A stretch of DNA of 64,000 nucleotides, taken from Clostridia bacterium. GTDB taxonomy: Bacteria; Bacillota; Clostridia; Oscillospirales; Acutalibacteraceae. Each line of letters opens with the position of its first letter. The stretch's first letter is position 1. Positions 33,101-39,583 of the stretch are shown here, piece after piece. The notes below the pieces were generated by a model. That model searched no databases. It had not been told where the DNA came from and saw nothing but the letters and a program-made list of their open reading frames with translations. The translations under genes were made by a program, and so were the position numbers. The stretch is taken from contig JAFQON010000048.1 in NCBI GenBank assembly GCA_017403185.1, positions 62,001 through 126,000 on the forward strand. Direction: 5' to 3'.

Positions 33101-33328
33101 CCCGACGGCAAGATGGTCAACGGCTTCTTTGAGCGTGACGGAGTCAAGTATTACTATGTTGACGGACGCCCTGCACCCGTAGGTCTTAACTATGTTGACG
33201 GATATTATTACTTTGTTAAATATGACGGCTCGCTTATCTGCAACCAGACATATTATGCGTGGGAAACCAACGGACTTTCCGTTGAAATGAATTACACATT
33301 TGACGAAAACGGAAGAATAATAGGTTAA
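24143..33328 (+). CDS. Giant secreted protein: Cys/His repeats, phosphodiester glycosidase (NAGPA-like) domain and C-terminal wall-binding-like repeats
   Basis: The 3,061-residue exported protein starts at the ATG at 24143, 9 bases after GGAGG. Order: signal peptide (~1-30); beta-rich region with an InlB/Flg_new-like unit (~265-330); a long beta-helix-like part to ~780; Cys/His-rich repeats (~790-1340); a helical region (~1345-1690); a phosphodiester glycosidase domain (~1690-1910) with GVTLIKDGK, IDGGGFFGI and HAINLDGGGS; Ig-like parts (~1915-2330); and from ~2340 aromatic repeats of choline/glucan-binding type. NAGPA-type domains cleave N-acetylglucosamine-1-phosphodiester or similar links; bacterial members act on cell-surface glycans. 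The C-terminal repeats likely hold the protein to the wall or a glucan. It is monocistronic with its own promoter and terminator. Confidence 0.85.
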   Translation: MVLLKKALAWLLTVLMGTSSLAPVQEIVKGHEEKTGESIIDSLFGSDDEVTLWSVLVDMNAVFLRYFGSNNLTEDEIKNTVSLMNSDTVADAVEDTNGLSSLVKKLTKKDREVFGATDTSRSFNAFVLALKGRTSLNAASASVVGGKVLITDSQGTVSASGNTATITVKATLVSAKSNTIDIYNNTDAISTLSFDYSASNYKSFSLGNSSGSYSVLLNPGAGITVTLEAGAPLKEAKLVLSNISLVAAQVSSDVTFEYDSAYGSVTVNGAAVASGAVQNVTLADGATLVASTKNGGQFLGWINTANSVILSTNTTYKVTPVADMTVRAVFTGSTGIAYFKAGSGNYLFDNLNNAAAYASKSGNSTVVLMNNGTLPAGNYTIPSGVTLLVPFDSANTIYTTAPEVIVDTYTKPTAYRTLTMAEGAHITVNGALSLPAKHYATQGSKPNGSSPNGPCSFINMNEGSSITVNNGGYLYAYGFITGSGSVVAKSGANIYEYFQIMDFRGGTQTTDMENGVFPLSQYYIQNIEVPLTLETGAVENCYATMKISSMTLSTAVAFIANSGAMFNLSSGSLTKRYDGAADRLVFELDGTMSINPIEMEFGSGLLATKINSKNYELPINNNITVKVNSGSVTLGQDVAMLPGSELIISEGAKCTVGSGCNVYVYDADQWGTFCGAVNKTFIPVQYAPGKKYNRTAADIKDTIICVNGTLDASAGYIYTTAGGANIFSSASGKAMIKKGSETKTYQLVQKVGYTEIPITSAKLKNSDGTYFTPSASSSTNYGVNGMWREHTGHAYTEVLTTAATCETAGLKTFTCFCGSSYTEAIAATGHTPGAAADCTSNQVCTVCNKELAPALGHAYSSVVTAPTCTQEGFTTHTCSRCGDVYTDGRVAAKGHTAGAEATCTSNQICTVCGTELAPVKGHDYKAVVTEATCIEGGFTTHTCANCGDTYIDSEVAAKGHKPGADATCTEPQTCTVCGETLKPQNGHIAGAAADCTNAQSCTVCGEELAPALGHDMVHDNAQDATCTEDGYSSGSVCSRCGHTEGKAVIPAKGHTAGADATCTSNQICTVCGVELKPATGHNYQAVTTLPTCTEKGFTTHTCLNCGDSYTDSETSAKGHTHGAAATCTAAQTCTDCGVELAPALGHLPGAEATCTDSQLCMDCGEILTPAAGHTPGKAATCTDAQICTVCGEELASATGHNYETTVTLSTCTDKGYTTHTCYGCGDTYTDSETAATVHNMIPASCTSPSVCINCTHTEGRSLGHTVVESAEIPATCTQDGYSLGKHCEICHAVIVEQQFVPALGHDIITHDAKNPTFTEVGWHSYEECTRCDYTTYEEIPMLEEASVSDYETFIANLALLEELAAAYTMEVPGKDPLELVIKYIRTGVEKYNEGSWGIMAGYEDTGFADFVAKIEDEINSSASSSDEMIAVSGLKNIEMFTLPNGDLVDFGHMFGSMDITYHNKGSNNHADVSGWAGDLVDLLEFSDYGGVTGTLNEMIADISANYLLQEDPEEIGGFNQQDMYGDLDSYYIMKAVDSVTYENGKLTEILSAYFTEELTMESRADYFLKNRLGGVSTRTDVRDAVYNAYTGNKLIITLESTKELKTDDVPQMRKACCYAFADYICSLAGDYVEVTENPYFTVFESETSTLAPGIIQNIKKATSADNKQMVYYTATADLTRDDVDVYANYRNNDPTVWGMQTVLGQASAAQEKYGNPESENYIENYNVIASINGDGYNMSTGEPGGLLIMDGKEYHGIDGGGFFGITKDGKAIIGTQAEYNSTYRNQLRDAIGGFGVTLIKDGKVVVNATSNYYVDRHSRTAVGITKTGKVVFMVLDGRQEPVSCGGSMLEIAHIMYEAGCIHAINLDGGGSTTYVAKLEGADKLSVVNKPSDGTLRSVSTSLIMVSTAPSSTAFDHAIIESETDYLTKNSSIQLTASGVSATGNAAELPEGVSWAVSDEKWATVTQDGVLTALRNGSVDVYLMLGDEIIGSKTINIVVPDKIYFTKANINATYGEKAELPLVALYENKPVTVSTDDISFSFSNDEAGVMDGFGFIGTDGTGIKNVTVTASLVSDAEKNASVLIALYNKGEISFDFDKAVGGDRTLAWTRKVSNSTTDDNVLYEIADESQPMVTEYTFAIDMTQIPIPEQLADLTTMLPGAEIEGASAWTFLMQLAERVSVLTEVRPTVTIDENFDVDYSNVSLVNDYFELNGIEFDENTNTLSLVLNWIDQTQPVDPEMANPLCILKGIKLTPKADAQWTKDRLTPVNMGEISYKVYMRASALYSFSQKPENQQKYGLHPFENIHLGKEEKGGWFGNVYATFNDTYTLSKAVKDGWVNEEGGFAYYIDGVKCTGVNLIDGYYYDFGDNGINVGQTKHTGLLYDDAQGVYRYSKLGELASGWQQIGEDWYYFHADTMAAKAGTYSVGTVAYEFEETGKVASGVWVKCVFGYRYYYGPSFYKKGWAVIDGNTYYFNNTYRYEGYRCVQESNSKDFTWYNFGDDGIRRDEVIPDGFYNDADGSLSYVVNGLAVKGLQKIDGDYYYFDYYGRAVTGKKYAETSSCDLPVGTYTFGDDYKALNGLIEQSDGTICYYVNGKPKAAGLVEIDGDLYFAYGNNGEIAIDMSKYVWEGNGILPEATYTFGPDGKMLDGIIEKDGVLCYYEKGKPKAKGLVEVDGDYYFAYGENGEVAVSVTKYVWEGNGILPEASYEFGADGRMLRGIVNKDGVLYYYENGKPKMAGLIKVGEDYFFVNGSDGKVCVNESRYVWETNGLLPEDTYEFGPDGRMLDGIVEKDGALYYYVQGKPKMAGLINIDGYLYFANGADGKICVSESRHVWETNGILPEGTYEFGSDGRMLDGIVEKDGSYYYYVQGKPKMAGLIEIDGAYYFANGADGKLCTGETRYVWQTNGLLPEGTYEFGPDGRMYDGIIEKDGVLHYYVKGRPKMAGLIDIDGYYYFAGGSNGEITVNQTKYVWQGNGLLPEDEYEFGPDGKMVNGFFERDGVKYYYVDGRPAPVGLNYVDGYYYFVKYDGSLICNQTYYAWETNGLSVEMNYTFDENGRIIG
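26510..28165 (+). repeat. Alternating Cys/His-rich protein repeats in the giant gene
   Basis: Two unit types alternate. Unit B (~27 residues) is GHxxGAxATCTxxQxCTVCG followed by xELAPxx, in eight clear copies plus one degenerate. Unit A (~38 residues) is TCTxxGFTTHTCxxCGDxYT ending in AKGH, in about seven copies plus a degenerate last one. Each unit has a CxxC pair and a boundary GH, so metal binding or disulfides are possible. The order is roughly ABABABBABABBBABAA. Confidence 0.8.
31810..33325 (+). repeat. ~207-bp tandem repeats coding for wall-binding-like modules
   Basis: About seven units of ~69 residues share YVWxxNGxLPExTYEFGPDG, then DGIxEKDGxxYYY, GKPKMAGLIxIDG and YYFANGxDGK. The pattern is that of CW_binding_1/glucan-binding repeats. 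Middle units are the most alike and the last is cut short after DENGRIIG. Confidence 0.85.
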
Positions 33329-33366
33329 AAAAATCTGCTTCACCAATGCGGTGAAGCAGATTTTTT
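33328..33366. terminator. Bidirectional terminator between the giant gene and araA
   Basis: AAAAAATCTGCTTCACC and GGTGAAGCAGATTTTTT form a perfect 17-bp stem with a 5-base loop, with a T-run on each strand. Confidence 0.95.
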
Positions 33367-33378
33367 ATGTGTTATCGT

Positions 33379-34848
33379 TTATTTAAGTCTTCTTGCAAGA
33401 TCGTTAAGGAAAAGCTCGTTTTCAAGCCCTTCGGGGGTGGTGTCTTTGTTGATGTGAACAAATTCAATATCCATCATTCTTGCAAAGTCACGGAGCATTT
33501 CGGCATCAGCATCGTATGAAAGCACGGTGTGGTGTGCGCCGCCTGCGATAATCCAGCATTTTGCGCCCGTGCAAAGGTCAGGCATGGCTCTCCACATAAC
33601 TCTTGCAACGGGGAGATTGGGCATGGGGAGAATGGGTTTAACGCATTCGATATCCTGACATATCATTCTCAGCCTGCCGCCCATATCAACAAGGCTCACA
33701 ACAACGGCACTGCCTGCCTTGCCTTCGAATACAAGCCTTGCGGGGTCGTTTCTGTTGCCGATTCCGAGAGGGTGAACCTCAATTCTGGGTTTATCTGCAG
33801 CAAGTGTGGGGCAAACCTCAAGCATATGTGCGCCGAGCGAATATTCCGCACCGGGTGCAAGATTGTATGTATAGTCTTCCATGAATGCCGTGCCGCCGTT
33901 CATTCCTTCGGTCATCGCTTTCATAACGGCTGTCATTGCAGAAACCTTCCAGTCGCCTTCGCCGCCGTAGCCGTAGCCCTGTTCCATAAGTCTCTGGCTT
34001 GCAAGACCGGGGAGCTGCTCCATACCGTAAAGGTCCTCGAAAGTGTTCGTGAAGGCTTTGCAGCCCTGTTCGTCAAGCATTTTCTTCATTGCAATTTCTT
34101 CTTTAGCCTGATAGCGTACAGCATCGAGATTATCTGTTGCAAATTCATATTTTTCTGCGTATTCAGCCATGAGTGCATCAACTTCGGCATCTGTTACGGC
34201 ATTGATGTATTCAACAAGAGTGCCTACGGGCCAAGTGTTGATCTCCCAGCCGAGAACTTCCTGAACTCCTACCTTGTCGCCCTCGGTAACGGCAACATTT
34301 CTCATGTTATCGCCGAAACGCATAACCTTAAGCTTCTTTGAAAAAGCGGCACCAACTGCCGAGCGCATCCACTTGCCGAGCTCACCGAGCACCTTTTCAT
34401 CCTGCCAATAGCCCATGATTACCTTGCGGGGAGTGCGAAGCCTTGCGGCTATGAAACCGTGCTCTCTGTCACCGTGAGCGGCCTGGTTGAGATTCATGAA
34501 ATCCATATCGATTTCTTCGTTGGGAATATCTCTGTTATACTGTGTTGCGAAGTGACAGTATGGCTTCTGAAGATTCTTAAGACCGTTGAGCCACATTTTT
34601 GAAGGGGAGAAGGTGTGCATCCATGTGATGATGCCTGCACACTTATCATCATAGTTGGCTTCTTTGACAACCTCGGTGATTTCCTCCGAGGTCTTTGCGG
34701 TTACTTTGTAAACAACCTTGCAGGGCAGCAGACCGCTTGCATTCATCTTTTCGGCCATTTCGGCAGCTCTTTCGGCAACAGTGTCAAGCACTTCGGGGCC
34801 GTAGAGAAACTGACTGCCCACAACAAACCAGAATTCATAATTTTCCAT
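33379..34848 (-). CDS. araA: L-arabinose isomerase
   Basis: The ~489-residue cytoplasmic enzyme converts L-arabinose to L-ribulose. Family landmarks: FWFVVGSQFLYG at the N-terminus, TWMHTFSPSKMW, the Mn-site Glu residues in FTNTFEDLYGMEQLPGLASQ and MTEGMNGGTAFMEDYTY, and the His residues in SLGAHMLEVCP and GGAHHTVLS. Length matches the family (~490-500). The ATG at 34848 is used; a GTG at 34854 sits closer to the AAAGGGTG ribosome site and may be the true start, adding two residues. No araB, araD or araR is nearby, so the rest of the pathway lies elsewhere. Confidence 0.95.
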   Translation of the reverse strand: MENYEFWFVVGSQFLYGPEVLDTVAERAAEMAEKMNASGLLPCKVVYKVTAKTSEEITEVVKEANYDDKCAGIITWMHTFSPSKMWLNGLKNLQKPYCHFATQYNRDIPNEEIDMDFMNLNQAAHGDREHGFIAARLRTPRKVIMGYWQDEKVLGELGKWMRSAVGAAFSKKLKVMRFGDNMRNVAVTEGDKVGVQEVLGWEINTWPVGTLVEYINAVTDAEVDALMAEYAEKYEFATDNLDAVRYQAKEEIAMKKMLDEQGCKAFTNTFEDLYGMEQLPGLASQRLMEQGYGYGGEGDWKVSAMTAVMKAMTEGMNGGTAFMEDYTYNLAPGAEYSLGAHMLEVCPTLAADKPRIEVHPLGIGNRNDPARLVFEGKAGSAVVVSLVDMGGRLRMICQDIECVKPILPMPNLPVARVMWRAMPDLCTGAKCWIIAGGAHHTVLSYDADAEMLRDFARMMDIEFVHINKDTTPEGLENELFLNDLARRLK

Positions 34849-34884
34849 ATACACATTAATCACCCTTTGTAAAAGAATAAATTA

Positions 34885-34913
34885 ATCTTATCATTTGTTT
34901 TCTTTAAAGTCAA
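34885..34913 (-). promoter_or_regulatory. Sigma-A promoter of araA
   Basis: On the minus strand, TTGACT (34908-34913), 17 bases, TAAGAT (34885-34890). No clear arabinose-operator palindrome is seen. Confidence 0.7.
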
Positions 34914-35001
34914 GTATTCTTGAAGTGAGCAAAAATAACTTGCAAACTGATACATATTCTGTTAAACTTATAAACAGAGAAATTTGTTAAGGGTGATTAA
35001 T

Positions 35002-35766
35002 ATGGCAAAATGCAAGGTCATTTCACACAGAGGTGCCAACCGTGAAGCTCCGCAGAATACTCTGCCTGCGTTCAAAAAGTCAATTGAAATAGGTGTTGAC
35101 GGATTTGAAACGGATATTCACCTCACTTCAGACGGTGTGCCTGTTATCTGTCACAACTATACAATTGACGAAACCTCAGACGGTAACGGCAATGTCAAGG
35201 ACATGACACTTGAGCAGCTCCGCACACATGATTTCGGTTCGTATTTTCATGAAAAATTCAAGGGCACAACTCTTCCTACGCTTGAAGAATTTCTTTCGCT
35301 TTGTGAGAACGCCGACATAGAAATAATGAATATCGAAATCAAGCCGCCGCTTGACGGCAATATGGAAATAGTGGGCAAAACAATTGATGCCGTCAAGGCA
35401 CACGGACTTTTCGATAAGCTTCTTATTTCAAGCTTTGATGCGAATGTTCTTGTTGAATGCAAAAATGTTGACCCGAGCTGCAAAACGGGTTATCTTTATG
35501 CACCCAATAAAGCTCATTTCTATACCAATATGATTTTCGGTTATGTGGAATATGCAAAGAAAATCAAAGCGGATTATCTTCATCCCCATTATTATGCCGT
35601 TACAAAGCGTTATGTGAAAAAGCTTCACGAAAACGGCATAAAGGTGAATGTGTGGACTGTTAACAAGCCCGAAACTGTCAATAAACTTCTCAGCTTCGGT
35701 GTTGACGGAATAATTACTGATGTGCCGCAGACGGTAAATGCACTTGTTGAAAGATTTGATGGATAA
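35002..35766 (+). CDS. Glycerophosphodiester phosphodiesterase
   Basis: The 254-residue GDPD TIM barrel begins with VISHRGANREAPQNT (HRG and E-x-P-E/Q-N-T metal/catalytic motif) and has GVDGFETDIHLTSDGVPV with the metal-binding Glu and Asp, then CH in VICHN. It hydrolyses glycerophosphodiesters to glycerol-3-phosphate and an alcohol; it has no signal peptide, so it is intracellular. The ATG at 35002 follows AAGGGTG. The downstream tsaE gene begins 1 base after its stop, so it leads the operon to upp. Confidence 0.9.
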   Translation: MAKCKVISHRGANREAPQNTLPAFKKSIEIGVDGFETDIHLTSDGVPVICHNYTIDETSDGNGNVKDMTLEQLRTHDFGSYFHEKFKGTTLPTLEEFLSLCENADIEIMNIEIKPPLDGNMEIVGKTIDAVKAHGLFDKLLISSFDANVLVECKNVDPSCKTGYLYAPNKAHFYTNMIFGYVEYAKKIKADYLHPHYYAVTKRYVKKLHENGIKVNVWTVNKPETVNKLLSFGVDGIITDVPQTVNALVERFDG

Positions 35767-35767
35767 A

Positions 35768-36214
35768 ATGGCTGTTTACAGAACAAAAAGCCCTGCAGAG
35801 ACTGAGAAAATCGGTGAAATGCTTGGCAAATCGGTTAAAGACGGCTCTGTAATCGCAATGTTCGGCGACCTCGGTGCGGGTAAAACCGCATTCACAAGAG
35901 GCTTTGCAAAGGGAATGGGTATAAGCTGCGATGTCAGCAGCCCCACATTTGCGCTTGTCAATGAATACAGAGGCGAAAAAAGAACCTTATATCATTTTGA
36001 TATGTACCGTATTTCGGGCTGGGATGACCTTTATTCAACGGGGTATTTTGATTATCTCGATACAGGCGGATGCCTTATAATTGAATGGAGCGAAAACATT
36101 GAAGCGATTCTTCCCGATGACTGCATACGGGTTACGATTACCAAAACAGATGATTTTAATGAAAGAAATATTGAAATAATTGGAGCTGAAGCACTTGAAA
36201 ATATTAGCTGTTGA
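35768..36214 (+). CDS. tsaE: tRNA threonylcarbamoyladenosine biosynthesis ATPase TsaE
   Basis: The 148-residue protein has the P-loop GDLGAGKTAFTRG (~32-44), the switch-like SPTFALVNEY, HFDMYRI and the LIIEWSENI motif of TsaE. With TsaB and TsaD it installs t6A at position 37 of ANN-decoding tRNAs. The start at 35768 directly follows the GDPD stop; an in-frame ATG at 35759 would overlap. It overlaps tsaB by 20 bases. tsaD is not in the window. Confidence 0.95.
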   Translation: MAVYRTKSPAETEKIGEMLGKSVKDGSVIAMFGDLGAGKTAFTRGFAKGMGISCDVSSPTFALVNEYRGEKRTLYHFDMYRISGWDDLYSTGYFDYLDTGGCLIIEWSENIEAILPDDCIRVTITKTDDFNERNIEIIGAEALENISC

Positions 36215-36893
36215 TTCTTCGGCAAAGTCCGCAAGCGTTGCAGTTGCCGAAAACGGCAGGCTTATAAGCGAATGCTTTGTCAACAATACGCTGACCCACA
36301 GCAGAACCCTGATGCCTATGGTGGATAATGCTTTGTCTCAGGCTGATATCACACTCGGCGATATTGATGCGCTTTGTGTCAATGTCGGCCCGGGTTCGTT
36401 CACGGGCATACGCATAGGGGTTGCGGCGGTCAAAGGCCTTGCTGCGGCGGATAATAAGCCGTGTGCAGGTGTATCAACGCTTGAAAGCGTAGCCTATAAT
36501 TTTGCGGATGAAAGCTGCATTGTGTGTGCAGCAATGGATGCGAGGTGCAATCAGGTTTATACTGCGCTTTTTCGCTGTGACGGTACGGTTGTTAACCGCA
36601 TATGCGACGACAAAGCGGTTTCGGTTGATGAGCTCGGCGAAGAGCTTTCACAGTACAGCGAAAAGATTTATCTTGCGGGCGACGGTGCCGAAATCTGCTT
36701 TAAAGCATTTGGAGAAAGGCTTGAAAATGTGACGCTTTCGGGCGAAAACCGCCGATATCAAAGAGCGTTCGGCGCAGCTCTTGCTGCTCAGAAAAACAAT
36801 GAATTTACGGATTCCGCACTGCTTGCACCTGTCTATTTAAGGCTGCCGCAGGCAGAAAGAGAACTCAGAATAAGAAAAGGAGAATCGTTATGA
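36195..36893 (+). CDS. tsaB: tRNA threonylcarbamoyladenosine biosynthesis protein TsaB
   Basis: The 232-residue protein of the ASKHA fold begins KILAVDSSAKSASVAV and carries VGPGSFTGIRIGVAAVKGLA, the TsaB hallmark. It is the non-catalytic partner of TsaD in t6A synthesis. The TTG at 36195 is chosen as start because GGAG lies 11 bases upstream and it yields the standard M-K-I-L-A-x-D start; it lies inside the end of tsaE. The stop overlaps the rpiB start by 4 bases. Confidence 0.93.
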   Translation: MKILAVDSSAKSASVAVAENGRLISECFVNNTLTHSRTLMPMVDNALSQADITLGDIDALCVNVGPGSFTGIRIGVAAVKGLAAADNKPCAGVSTLESVAYNFADESCIVCAAMDARCNQVYTALFRCDGTVVNRICDDKAVSVDELGEELSQYSEKIYLAGDGAEICFKAFGERLENVTLSGENRRYQRAFGAALAAQKNNEFTDSALLAPVYLRLPQAERELRIRKGESL

Positions 36894-37333
36894 TTGCAAT
36901 AGGAAGTGACCATGCAGGCTATGAGCTTAAGCAGGTGATAATGAAGCATCTTGAAGAAAGAGGAACGGAATTTAAGGATTACGGCACATATTCTGCCGAT
37001 TCCTGCGATTATGCGGTTTATGCCGAGAAGACGGCAAGAGCCGTTGCAAGCGGTGAATGTGAGCTTGGTCTGCTTTTCTGCGGAACAGGCGTGGGTATAT
37101 CAATGGCAGCAAATAAGGTAAGGGGTATCCGTGCCTGCTGCTGCTCGGACTTGTTCTCGGCTGAGATGACAAGGCTTCACAATAACGCAAATATGCTTTG
37201 CCTCGGCGGCAGAGTTGTTACGCCCGAAAAGGCTGTTGAGCTTGTTGATGTTTTTCTTGATACAGCCTTCAGCGGCGAAGAACGCCACCAGAGAAGAATC
37301 GATCAGATAACAGACCTTGAAAACAGATTTTGA
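36890..37333 (+). CDS. rpiB: Ribose-5-phosphate isomerase B
   Basis: The 147-residue enzyme interconverts ribose-5-phosphate and ribulose-5-phosphate. It shows IAIGSDHAGYELK at the N-terminus, LLFCGTGVGISMAANKVRGIRA with the catalytic Cys, and HNNANMLCLGGRV. Length is typical. Its place before upp links pentose phosphate supply with nucleotide salvage, a common Firmicutes order. Confidence 0.95.
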   Translation: MIAIGSDHAGYELKQVIMKHLEERGTEFKDYGTYSADSCDYAVYAEKTARAVASGECELGLLFCGTGVGISMAANKVRGIRACCCSDLFSAEMTRLHNNANMLCLGGRVVTPEKAVELVDVFLDTAFSGEERHQRRIDQITDLENRF

Positions 37334-37351
37334 TTAACCGGAGGTAAAGAT

Positions 37352-37981
37352 ATGGCTAATGTTATGATAATGGAGCATCCTCTTATTCAGCACAAGCTTA
37401 CCTATCTCAGAGATGAAAAAACAACATCAAAGGAATTCCGCACTCTTGTGAGTGAAATTGCAATGCTTATGTGCTATGAAGCAACGAGGGATCTTCCGCT
37501 TAAAGAGGTTGAAACCAAAACTCCCGTTGCACCTGCAAAAACAAAGGTTATTGCGGGCAAGAAGCTTGCGTTTGTGCCTATTCTCAGAGCAGGTCTCGGC
37601 ATGGTTGACGGTGTGCTTGCTCTTGTGCCGGGTGCAAGAGTCGGTCATATAGGTCTTTACAGAGACCCTGAAACGCTTAAGCCTGTTGAGTATTATTGTA
37701 AGCTTCCCGCAGATATTGAAGAGCGAGAGGTTATAGTTCTTGACCCGATGCTTGCAACGGGCGGCTCGGCTATAGATGCTATTTCGCAGATTAAAAAGAG
37801 AAATCCTCATCAGATTAAATTTATGTGTATAATCGCTGCTCCCGAGGGTCTTGAAGCGCTCAAAAAAGCTCATCCCGATGTTGATATCTATGTCGGTGCA
37901 CTTGACGAAAAGCTCAATGACCACGGCTATATTGTTCCGGGTCTCGGCGATGCGGGCGACAGAATATTCGGTACAAAATAA
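37352..37981 (+). CDS. upp: Uracil phosphoribosyltransferase
   Basis: The 209-residue enzyme makes UMP from uracil and PRPP. Motifs: [14 protein letters not shown], the PRPP loop [18 protein letters not shown], and the uracil-binding end [16 protein letters not shown]. It is the last gene of the five-gene operon and is followed by a hairpin terminator. Confidence 0.95.
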   Translation: MANVMIMEHPLIQHKLTYLRDEKTTSKEFRTLVSEIAMLMCYEATRDLPLKEVETKTPVAPAKTKVIAGKKLAFVPILRAGLGMVDGVLALVPGARVGHIGLYRDPETLKPVEYYCKLPADIEEREVIVLDPMLATGGSAIDAISQIKKRNPHQIKFMCIIAAPEGLEALKKAHPDVDIYVGALDEKLNDHGYIVPGLGDAGDRIFGTK

Positions 37982-37988
37982 TACAAAT

Positions 37989-38030
37989 AAAGGCGGCTTG
38001 CAAAGGAACAATTCCGATGCAGGCCGCTTT
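37989..38030 (+). terminator. Terminator-like hairpin after upp
   Basis: AAAGGCGGCTTGCA (37989-38002) pairs imperfectly with TGCAGGCCGCTTT (38018-38030) around a 15-base loop. The following bases are only moderately T-rich, and the convergent gene ends 4 bases on. Confidence 0.6.
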
Positions 38031-38033
38031 GGG

Positions 38034-38414
38034 TTATTTGTCAGCAATTTCGTCGGTGAGCTTCAGGATTACAGGGGCAATTTTCTCCCTTTGCCTTTTT
38101 GTTATATATGAAAAAACAGGGTAGGCAATACCTGCGATGATGATTCCTGCAATTCCGATTATGATGCCTAAAATAAAATGGTTTTCTGCCCATTTCATAA
38201 TGCAGGCCATTCCCGTTCCGAAAAGCAGCGTTCCGATTATACCGAGAAAGAGAGATAGAATCGTTCCCGGTTTTTCGGCTTTTTTGTCAAGCTCACAGAT
38301 TTCTTCAAGCACTGATTTTTCTTTTGCTTCAGGCGCATATTTTTCTCTTATTTTTTTAATTTTCTCTGTTTCGGAGGCGGAATAGGTGTAGGTGAATTTG
38401 TTTTCTTTTTTCAT
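38034..38414 (-). CDS. Small membrane protein of unknown function
   Basis: I do not recognise this 126-residue protein. It has a charged N-terminal cytoplasmic part (~1-50, many Lys and Glu), two hydrophobic helices (~51-72 SLFLGIIGTLLFGTGMACIM and ~80-105 ILGIIIGIAGIIIAGIAYPV) and a basic C-terminal tail. The pattern resembles small clostridial helical-hairpin membrane proteins. Its ATG lacks a strong ribosome site. It stands alone between upp and the histidine kinase gene and reads in the same direction as the kinase operon. Confidence 0.75.
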   Translation of the reverse strand: MKKENKFTYTYSASETEKIKKIREKYAPEAKEKSVLEEICELDKKAEKPGTILSLFLGIIGTLLFGTGMACIMKWAENHFILGIIIGIAGIIIAGIAYPVFSYITKRQREKIAPVILKLTDEIADK

Positions 38415-38491
38415 TTGATTGACCTCGATTCGTTTTTTTCTATGATATATGGTTTGTGTTGAAGAAAAATCAAGGTTATGTTTGTGAAATG

Positions 38492-39583
38492 TTAAGGGTT
38501 TTTTGGCTTGTCCATGCTGTTTTTGAATTTCACAGTGAATTTTGTGCCTTTATTCAGAACACTTTCAACATTTATTTCGCCTTCAAGAATATCTATTACT
38601 CTTTTAACAAGTGCAAGTCCGAGTCCGTTGCCGTGTGTGGCGTGGGATGTGTCTCCCTGATAAAACTTTTCAAAAATGTGCTTACCTGTTTCAGCGGTCA
38701 TTCCGCAGCCCGTGTCTGTGATGCAGACAGAAACTTCATCGCCTGATGCTTTAAGACTGATGCCGATTTTCCCTCCGTTATCCGTAAATTTTATTGCATT
38801 TGAAATTAAATTGTTCCATACGATTGACAGTAATTCGGTGTCCGTTTCAACAAACACTTCATCCTCAATATCTGTTTCGATTTCAAGATTTTTGTTTTCC
38901 AATTCGCTTTCGAAAGCAAGGATACATTCACAAAGCTGTTCGCTGAGACAGCATTTTTTTATGTTCGGATATATGTTTTGATTTTCAAGTTTGTTTAGTT
39001 TCAGAATGTTGGTGACAAGCTCCGAAAGCTTTGCGGTCGTAGAAACGATTGCTTTTGCGTATTCTGTTCGCTTTTCAGCAGAAATGTCAGGCTCTTCGAG
39101 AAGTCTGCCGTAATTCTGCAGTGCAGAGAGGGGAGTTTTGAGCTCGTGTGAAACATTTGAAATAAAATCCGAGCGCAGAGTTTCAATGCCTGAAAGCTCC
39201 TTTGACATTTTGTTGAGATCGTTTATTATTGGGTTGAATTCATTCATGCTTGTGAGAATTTTTGTGGGTTTTATCTGTACCGAAAAATCACCGTTTGTTA
39301 TCTTATTTGTGGCATTAAGTATTTTTTTTACCGGCATATCAACGGAAATCAGCCTTCTTATACGGTCAACTGCCGCAAAAATAACAGCGAGAAAGGTTGC
39401 GTTCCAAAATGTGAAAACAGCGGCATAATGTATTGTTTCTTCAGTGAAAACCGTTCCTGTGTCCCGTGAAAATACATTCAGGAAAAGCATGATGTTACAG
39501 GTGGAAACAAAGCCTACAAGAGTGAAAAAAATAGCGAAATTATAAATGATAAGCCATGTTCTTTTGATAAATGTTTTTTTCAT
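38492..39583 (-). CDS. Membrane sensor histidine kinase
   Basis: The 363-residue kinase has two membrane helices (~8-33 and ~50-72) with a short outside loop, a HAMP-like linker (~75-130), HisKA with the phospho-acceptor His in FISNVSHELKTPLSALQNYG (~145), and HATPase_c with the N box (NLISNAIKFTDNGG), G1 (ITDTGCGM), F (IFEKFYQGDTS) and G2 (GNGLGLAL). The start overlaps the stop of the response regulator gene by 4 bases. It faces the exopolysaccharide cluster, so capsule or envelope control is plausible, but nothing in the sequence proves it. Confidence 0.92.
   Translation of the reverse strand: MKKTFIKRTWLIIYNFAIFFTLVGFVSTCNIMLFLNVFSRDTGTVFTEETIHYAAVFTFWNATFLAVIFAAVDRIRRLISVDMPVKKILNATNKITNGDFSVQIKPTKILTSMNEFNPIINDLNKMSKELSGIETLRSDFISNVSHELKTPLSALQNYGRLLEEPDISAEKRTEYAKAIVSTTAKLSELVTNILKLNKLENQNIYPNIKKCCLSEQLCECILAFESELENKNLEIETDIEDEVFVETDTELLSIVWNNLISNAIKFTDNGGKIGISLKASGDEVSVCITDTGCGMTAETGKHIFEKFYQGDTSHATHGNGLGLALVKRVIDILEGEINVESVLNKGTKFTVKFKNSMDKPKNP

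Noticed and set aside
31810-33325. ~207-bp tandem repeats considered as non-coding satellite DNA
   Set aside because: The period is a multiple of three and the repeats encode a consistent aromatic wall-binding-like module to the stop codon.
33529-34341. 270-codon open frame on the plus strand within araA
   Set aside because: It lies fully opposite a well-conserved araA and has no ribosome site or family likeness.
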